A program made the position numbers and the translations under genes. Under the pieces are notes generated by a model. That model did no database searches. It was not told the DNA's origin and saw only the letters and a program-made list of their open reading frames with translations. A DNA stretch of 64,000 bases from Plumapathes pennacea (Eukaryota > Cnidaria > Anthozoa > Antipatharia > Myriopathidae), in contig OZ038471.1 in assembly GCA_964036295.1 (NCBI GenBank), forward strand, positions 9,628,184 to 9,692,183, written 5' to 3'. How positions within the stretch are numbered: position 1 is the first letter of the stretch; each line of letters starts with the position of its first letter. Shown here piece by piece: positions 57,936-64,000 of the stretch.

Positions 57936-57960
57936 AATATATATATATATATATATATAC
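57934..57960. repeat. TA dinucleotide repeat
   Basis: About 12 TA units at the 3' end of the LINE remnant. A shorter TA run occurs near 58034. Confidence 0.9.
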
Positions 57961-58055
57961 GTAGCCGAAACATGTTGGTAAAAAACTGATTGATTTTGTT
58001 TTTACTGGGTCCACGCGCCTTTCACCCTTGTTCTATATATATATATATTTTTTTA

Positions 58056-58243
58056 AGAAATATAAAACGCGCGCCGTGTTTACATAGCCTGATGCAAACA
58101 CGAGAGGGAGTTTGGGAGAATGGGAAAGTTTGTGTACACCCGAGCCGCCGCGGCGAGGGTTTACACAAGTTTTCGAGTTCTCCCAAACTCACCCGAGTGT
58201 TTGCATCAGGCTATGTAAATACGGCAAGCGTTTTATATTTCTT
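58056..58243. mobile_element. Palindromic element P4, full copy
   Basis: Both arms (about 85-90 nt) read GAAATATAAAACGC, ACATAGCCTGATGCAAACAC, GAGTTTGGGAGAA and GTGTA(A/C)AC towards a centre at GAGCCGCCGCGGCGAG. Almost no loop remains. A partial copy is at 51130-51275. Confidence 0.8.
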
Positions 58244-58419
58244 CCATAAAATAAACGACAGCAATACTACCGCAAAAACGACCGTTTCACGTGATTATCA
58301 AACTCGAGATTTTCAACACAAACTGAAACCAATCACAGATCGTTGTGCAGAGCGGACGAGACAAAGTTTTCAAATCTTCAAACTACGAACTTACGAATGC
58401 TGGAGAAATGAATAATTAA

Positions 58420-61311
58420 AGTGGTAGTACGATCAACTTTCCCGAATCCAAAATTTTTACTTCATGATGTAGATTTCACCTCGTACAAGAAGGTAGTAAA
58501 GTTCAAATTTCGAAATTCAACATCAAACCTTTGATTTTTCGCAAGGTAACGACGAGGAATTTTAGCCGCCATTAATTTGACCCGCAGACTGCCGGAGGAA
58601 TGGGTCGAAGAAGCAGTGACGTCATCTACTCAACACACCAGCCGCCCAAGTGCCGTTCCTTGTGCGAAAACAACACCGAGCTGGTGAAAATAAGGGCCTT
58701 TGCTGGGTTATTTTGTTCAGATTGGCAGCAAGAATGCTAACGGCGACTGAAATGTCCATCCAATTACTCCGATAAATAAGAACGAGCGAAATATATCGGG
58801 TAAAGTTATCAAGAATCCGCGCTGCGTGCTCGATTGTGGTGTTGAAAGGTTTGTCGTATCCAACCATGATTTTGCCGATATCGCTTTGAGAGAACTCGTT
58901 AGAACCAGAATCGGCCAGTGTTTTCCTCGCCTAAACCATCTTTAAGAAGAAAACAGCTCGAAGGAGATTTCACAGCGGAATCGGTACGCACGCAAGAAGC
59001 TCGATCGCACGATGTGTATATAATCAGTTCTCGGACTTGTAAATAAATCGTTTCAACTCAATGATCGATACTACACGACTGATGGAGAAGAATTGAGCTT
59101 TGGAAGAAGTAAAACGTAAATAAACAAGGCGACGTGTGACAATGAGTTATTTAATACTTATTTATCCCTTGTGTTTTATCAGTTTACACTATACACATTG
59201 TTTTGTTTTTCCTTTTTCGTGTTCTTTTGTGAGCCTTCAACAAAACTATGTACAAGAAAAGCACTTGATTAGTGTTTCTAAGTACTTGTTACCCGTGTAT
59301 GTAAATATGTCTCATAAAAATGTATATATTTGCATGATTTCAGAATGAAGGATGTAACATTCTTTTGTGAGCCTTCAACAAAACTATGTACAAGAAAAGC
59401 ACTTGATTAGTGTTTCTAAGTACTTGTTACCCTTGTATGTAAACATGTCTCATAAAAATATATATATTTGCATGATTTCAGAATGAAGGATTCACTTTGC
59501 CCCTTGAACTAAAAGTACATTGGAGAACAAAGTCTTCTAATCCAGAAACAATTTATGTGCAGAGTTACATGTTACGAACATTATAGGAAGGCTGCAGATA
59601 CCTGTGACAAAACGAAGCTCACATAAAAATACTGTAACAGTTTCCTTTGTAATTCTGTTTCTCATATTTCTGTGTTTCTTATGCTATCGGCATGTTTTTT
59701 TTTGTTTGTTTGTTTTATGTTGATGGTCTTGTATTTTTAGGCAAATGAACTCGGAATCAATTCTGCTAATATGGAACTCTCCGGAGGTTTGAATTATTCA
59801 GTTGACCACAGGAAAAGCAGAAAGTGGGGGAAAGGCCCTTTAAACCAAGTAAATGACCCAAGGGTGTCTATATATTTTGTATGTTGTATAAATCAAAGTG
59901 TTCATTTACACAACATTGTTGTTTTGGTATCTTTGTTTATAGGTGAGAGAATAAAATAATAATATAAATTATGCTGAGAAAATGCACCTTCTTACAGTTC
60001 TGAACTACACATACAAGTATAAACATGCATACACACACACACTCACTAAAAACTCTGCAAAAATGTTCTAGTATCATGAAAAATGTTACAAGTTTTCAGT
60101 TGCCTATTTAACTGACAAGACCAGTCTGAAAAACTTGGTAACCTAAAAGAAAAAACAAGCTTTGTGAGACTTAAGGAGCTGAGTCCTGTACTGTGTTGTC
60201 TGATGCACTAAAATTTAAAGGATGGAGAAGCAACAGTGAGACAAATCAAGGAAATTCATGAATATTACAAAATTAAGTGCAATGATACCACCACCAGTGG
60301 GCCTGCAGGAACACAAAAAGAGTTTCTCAAAAAACGTGCAAAATTTCCCCAAAACAGGGATGGGAGAAGGGAGTCATTACATCATATTTAAACAATGCAC
60401 TCAGCATACCCAAGGAGTAAACAGTTCACCAAACCTACAAACTGTTGTACACCACAGGAATACAAAGAGACCTACAAATGCACTGCTCACTTGGACCACT
60501 AAAAGAACATATAATAATAGTACAAATGATTTTGATTTTTTAGTTCCTGCTGACATTTACCGTAGTCTTAAGTTTGATTTCTGCAACTTTCGTGTATAAC
60601 TGAGAGCCCACTTTCTGCTTTTCCTGTGCTATGATTTTGATCCTTATCAGTTTATATATGAGTAGCCCACTCAGGTTTTACAGTTATACACTGATGAAGC
60701 TTTCTGAGGTTCTCTAATATAATGTTTTGATGTCCATTCTACATCTACGTCGTTGCCGCGATCAAGAAACAGCACAAGCGATCTCAAGCAATGTTCTGAG
60801 CTTCTGAATTAGAACTGAAAGCTTAAATAAGCAACTTACCGAGAGTTTATATCGGTTTCGTGAAATATAGCGTCTCCAATACCGGGATCTTACGGAGGCG
60901 CAGGTAGGTTCCCGGTAGGTTTCTTCGGCCTTTGGCAGAGGATCGAAATCATCGCAACGGGGAAATGTCCCCCAGAGTTGACACCAGAACTCCCCCTATG
61001 GGTTTGCTGTTCGTCTTCGCTAGTTTGAAGGCTGGAATTCGAGTCTAAAACCATTTTTTGCCATAAACACTTAGTATTTACACGTATTTCCTTGCAGCGG
61101 CGTTGAGTAGATGACGTCACGACACCATCCCGCTGGCCGTTTGCGGGCGCTAACAAAGTAATGGCAGACTGATTTTTGCTGCCAAAGAATCGGTCCTTGC
61201 GAGCAAAGTTTTCGTCGAAAACTTTCTTTATGTCAGTTTTTGCAACTTTCTTATCAACAGGTATCCGAAAAAAGCTTAAAATTAGACAACTTTTTTGATC
61301 GTACTACCACT
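58420..61311. mobile_element. 2.9-kb TTAA-flanked element with perfect 17-bp TIRs
   Basis: AGTGGTAGTACGATCAA at 58420-58436 is exactly inverted at 61295-61311, with TTAA at 58416-58419 and 61312-61315. TTAA duplication points to piggyBac-type mobilisation. Subterminal words (GACGTCATCTACTCAAC near 58620 and its inverse near 61110) are also mirrored. Inside is a tandem duplication. No transposase frame is recognised; the longest frames (60258-60599 plus, 60890-61156 minus) are unassigned. Confidence 0.7.
59222..59500 (+). repeat. Recent 141-bp tandem duplication
   Basis: TTCTTTTGTGAGCCTTCAAC through TGATTTCAGAATGAAGGA occurs twice in succession with only about four differences, so it is young relative to neighbouring repeats. 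Confidence 0.9.
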
Positions 61312-61315
61312 TTAA

Positions 61316-62200
61316 AAGGTCATTTTATCAATGACTGTCAAACTGAACTTCCCTTGGCTCTGTTGGCGCTTCCGTAGTATCAAGAGCAGAGCTGTCTTAA
61401 ACTGGCCGAGCAGCTATTGAAGCTTCTACCGTGCCGACTGAAGTGAGCGGTGTGAACTGCACTAAATGTAAACGCAACGTTTTGGGAAGCTACTTCTCTA
61501 TGATTACTTTCTGCTCCACTTGTCCGAGGTCTCGTCCAGAACTGATTTTGGTGTGGTACATGTAGATGTCTTGACCTTTCACAAGATGTTTTAAGAAATC
61601 ACGTCGATTTTTCGCCGGACTGAGTTGAACGGATAAATGTTTTGCAGTGCCGTAATCACGTATGTACTGTACTTTGTAATTACTTTACGTTTTTTGTTTA
61701 CACGTATTCCTGAATGGGACTGAGTTTTGATGAACCGATACTTACTGTATTTATTCGCGTTTGTGATGTATCAAAGAGGTACCGTATTCATCAGTGAATT
61801 GTATTCAGTGCATGGGTCACGAGCAAACGAGATCACAACTGATTGTGCAAATGCTGTAAATTATCGTTCGGTTTTCAATGTTCACTGTAAGCCGCCTGTT
61901 GCTCAGTTCAACAATTCAGTGGACTTATCCTTTCCGCTGTTATTTCAAAGAAACTCGAGTGTTAGCGAACTGTTTCTGCCCAGCGCTAAATAATCTTTTA
62001 TCAATCATTCTTTCTGCCACAAGAGTGCAATGTGAGAAGAGTTCAGTTGGAAAATTTTCTTCCCCAGCCGAATAACGTGGAGGAACACGCAGTAATCATT
62101 GTATTTTGAACTTAGATATTTTTCTGGTAATATAATTTTCTGATTTGTGCTGTTTGTGTGCTTTTATAATCAATACCTTTCCACGATGCACTTGATATTT
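61316..62200. other. No gene recognised
   Basis: Between the TTAA element and the terminal palindromes. A plus-strand frame from 61730 (88 codons or fewer, hydrophobic start) and its overlapping frame match nothing known and lack supporting context. Confidence 0.3.
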
Positions 62201-62269
62201 GCATATAATGATATATATATTTATTATACAACTCCCTTAGTAACGTGAAAATACCGCATATTATAACAT

Positions 62270-62400
62270 AGTCACGATACAAGCCGCGCGCTGATTGGTC
62301 GAAAACCGTGGTTTGCCAGAGTATAAACCACACTTACCCGTGGTTTATAAGTTATAAACCACGCTTACGTCATCCTCTGGCAAAAAAGAGAAAATAATGC
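62270..62400. repeat. Short nested inverted repeats
   Basis: TTTGCCAGAG and CTCTGGCAAA form outer arms. ATAAACCAC, GTGGTTTATAA and TTATAAACCAC form inner ones. A small fold-back of unknown class. Confidence 0.5.
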
Positions 62401-62449
62401 GAGAATGCAGTAGTCACCAATGCCCAACTTCGAGATAAAATTTGGCTTT

Positions 62450-63200
62450 AAGTGAAGGCACCGGCTAGTACGGTTCACCGTGAATCGGTAAAGAACGTGA
62501 CCTCATCAAAAAGCACTTCAACAGTTTGGAGAGGGAAAATCTATGTCGAAGAACGGCAAGTTTCTTGTCAGCGTCGTGGAAAGCGACTCGGTTTAAGCAC
62601 TGTCCCTAAGTACAGCATATTTAGGAGTCACAATTACATCAGTGGGTTGTTTGAATGAAGTTGAATGCTTCAGCAAGGAAGGAGAGAGCAAATCATTCAT
62701 TTGAAGAAGATCAGCCGTGAGCAATCACTGAACATGAACAGCGAAGACAGATGAACAGACGTGTTTGTAGTGATGCAAGAGAAAGAATTTCCGACGATGT
62801 GGCTGAAAAAAATGATTGAAGAATTTTCGGACGGACTTCAAATGATTGTACTACGAGGTAGAGTCAAGAAATCGGTAAGTTTTCATTCACACAATTTTCG
62901 AGTCGGCCGTTGGAGCATTTGTTGATTCCCTTCAAATTTGCATTTTATGCACTAGCCGCCTGTATGATTTCATGTACTTGTAGTCCAAAGTTCTACAGGA
63001 AATATAGTTCTTTACTGTGAGATGTTGTCTAATTTTATAGAACAGACGGCCTGGTTGAAAAATTGAAGCGAAACTGTACTGACTTGGCAATTCGGACCGC
63101 CGAGCCGTTTAGGAGAATCTATTTTTTCATCGCTGTTAGCATTCCAACATTTTTGATGAATGAAGACAGTTTTATTGTGAAAGTTTTGAAGTTCTATGTT
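62450..63200 (+). other. Unassigned open stretch
   Basis: A plus-strand frame at 62452-62658 is Ser/Arg-rich and ends in a stop. A second stretch ending at 62877 is followed by a donor-like GTAAGT. Neither matches a family known to me, and no acceptor or downstream exon could be linked. Confidence 0.25.
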
Positions 63201-63205
63201 ATAAA

Positions 63206-63396
63206 ACAAATAAACCAGCTTCAAGCGTGCTCCGTTCAGAACTAAGGCACTTATAGCAAGTGCCGAGAGCACTCAAGAAGTGGGGAAAAACGCTCGCCTT
63301 CGGCTCGCGTTTCTCCCTACACTTCTTTAGTGCTCTCGTCACTTGCTGCGTGCTTTATTTCTGAACGGAGCACGCTTGAAGCTGGTTTATTTGATA
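63206..63396. mobile_element. Palindromic element P5
   Basis: CAAATAAACCAGCTTCAAGC at the left is mirrored by GCTTGAAGCTGGTTTATTTG at the right. Internal pairs GCTCCGTTCAGAA, GAGAGCACT and AGAAGTG(T)GG continue to a centre at CGCCTTCGGCTCGCG. The arms take up nearly the whole 190 bp. Confidence 0.75.
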
Positions 63397-63489
63397 AGTA
63401 ACGTGCGAATAACTCCATAGACACGTAAAAAAGATACAGCCGTATTCAACGTTGCTAAGGAAAAAAAAACTTTTTCTTCATTCGCTGCC

Positions 63490-63492
<3 letters not shown>

Positions 63493-63548
<56 letters not shown>
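63493..63548. repeat. AAT microsatellite
   Basis: About 18 AAT units, directly next to a palindromic element. Confidence 0.95.
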
Positions 63549-63722
63549 GTAGTGGTAATCATTGGTGTGCGAGTTCAATTAACGATTAATAGCGTGAGTA
63601 ATGTTTGAAAATTCTAACAAAATAACACGAGTCCGCAGGACGAGTGTTATTTGTGGAATTTTCAAACATTACGAGCACTATTAATCGTTAATTGAATGAG
63701 CACACCAATGATTACTAGTTAA
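63549..63722. mobile_element. Palindromic element P6
   Basis: GTAATCATTGGTGTGC, TTCAATTAACGATTAATAG, GTAATGTTTGAAAATT and ATAACACGAGTCC are mirrored around GTCCGCAGGAC with few mismatches. The stem is about 80 nt with no loop to speak of. Confidence 0.8.
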
Positions 63723-64000
63723 TAATATAGATGCAAAAATAAACAAGGTGAAGGAAGCCATTCCAAGGCAAAACCAACAGTCAATCAATGTCAAACGCGC
63801 GACTTTTTATTGGACGCTGAAAATTCACGCTGTGAAAATTTGCGTAACGCAAAACTCAAGTCAACGAGGATCACTGTCTTGAATAGCCTTGAATGAAAGA
63901 CTGAGTTTACCCTGAGTTTTGCTATGGAACTCGTTATGGATGAAAGTCACCGAACAACAGAACCGCTGAAACGGCATAACTGGCTGCCGAAAATCTCAGA

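Noticed and set aside
59740-59815. Last ZDHHC6 exon after TTTTTAG at 59740
   Set aside because: The reading in the required phase runs to a stop after 17 residues and lacks the WxYG and GWFP-like residues expected at the DHHC6 C-terminus.
60258-60599. 113-codon plus-strand frame in the TTAA element
   Set aside because: No family similarity, no transposase motif and low-complexity composition.

Overview
Eukaryotic (animal) nuclear DNA, most likely from an anthozoan cnidarian such as a coral. This is inferred from intron-rich genes whose exons match animal families, an AT-rich background, and a dense mix of Penelope-like, non-LTR, LTR, hAT-like, Helitron-like and miniature inverted-repeat elements. 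There are no operons, CRISPR arrays or rRNA genes, and no credible intact tRNA gene. Gene models were assembled by eye from splice signals, reading phase and recalled family sequences; no search was run.

Four host genes are present. (1) VPS11, minus strand, 19703 down to 6785: the first ten coding exons (238 aa), covering the N-terminal part of this HOPS/CORVET subunit; the rest should lie left of base 1. (2) A YTHDF-type m6A reader, plus strand, 20037-24820: five coding exons, 537 aa, apparently complete. VPS11 and YTHDF diverge from one 333-bp interval, a probable bidirectional promoter. (3) A STELLO/DUF288-like putative Golgi glycosyltransferase, minus strand, 30741 down to 28845: a signal-anchor exon plus one long exon, 350 aa. 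(4) ZDHHC6, an ER palmitoyltransferase, plus strand, 33361-56256: nine coding exons; the last exon is not visible and probably lies right of base 64000. The four genes are unrelated in pathway (endolysosomal tethering, m6A reading, glycosylation, S-palmitoylation), as expected for monocistronic animal genes.

Most of the remaining sequence is transposon-derived. 1-6.2 kb: nested inverted-repeat elements, including a TTAA-flanked one. 6.2-19.7 kb: VPS11 introns with MITEs, a gag-protease LTR retrotransposon lacking RT/RNase H/integrase core, a TA-flanked composite insert in its 3' LTR, a fold-back and a LINE fragment. 22-24.5 kb: repeats in the last YTHDF intron. 25.6-28.2 kb: inverted repeats and a 5'-truncated non-LTR retrotransposon. 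32-33.3 kb: a cluster of palindromic elements. 33.6-56.1 kb: ZDHHC6 introns with inverted tandem arrays, a MULE-like fold-back around a 31-bp minisatellite, a Penelope-like element with a candidate hammerhead ribozyme nested in another repeat, and Helitron-, hAT- and OTU-like remains. 56.3-64 kb: a LINE remnant, a 2.9-kb TTAA-flanked element and several palindromes.

The most unusual structures are the composite two-MITE insert (16072-17850), the 9-bp-TSD fold-back with minisatellite core (39553-40702), the 7-mer arrays in opposite orientation (35796-36612), the PLE with its ribozyme motif and inverted coding segment, and the recurrent palindrome-only elements.
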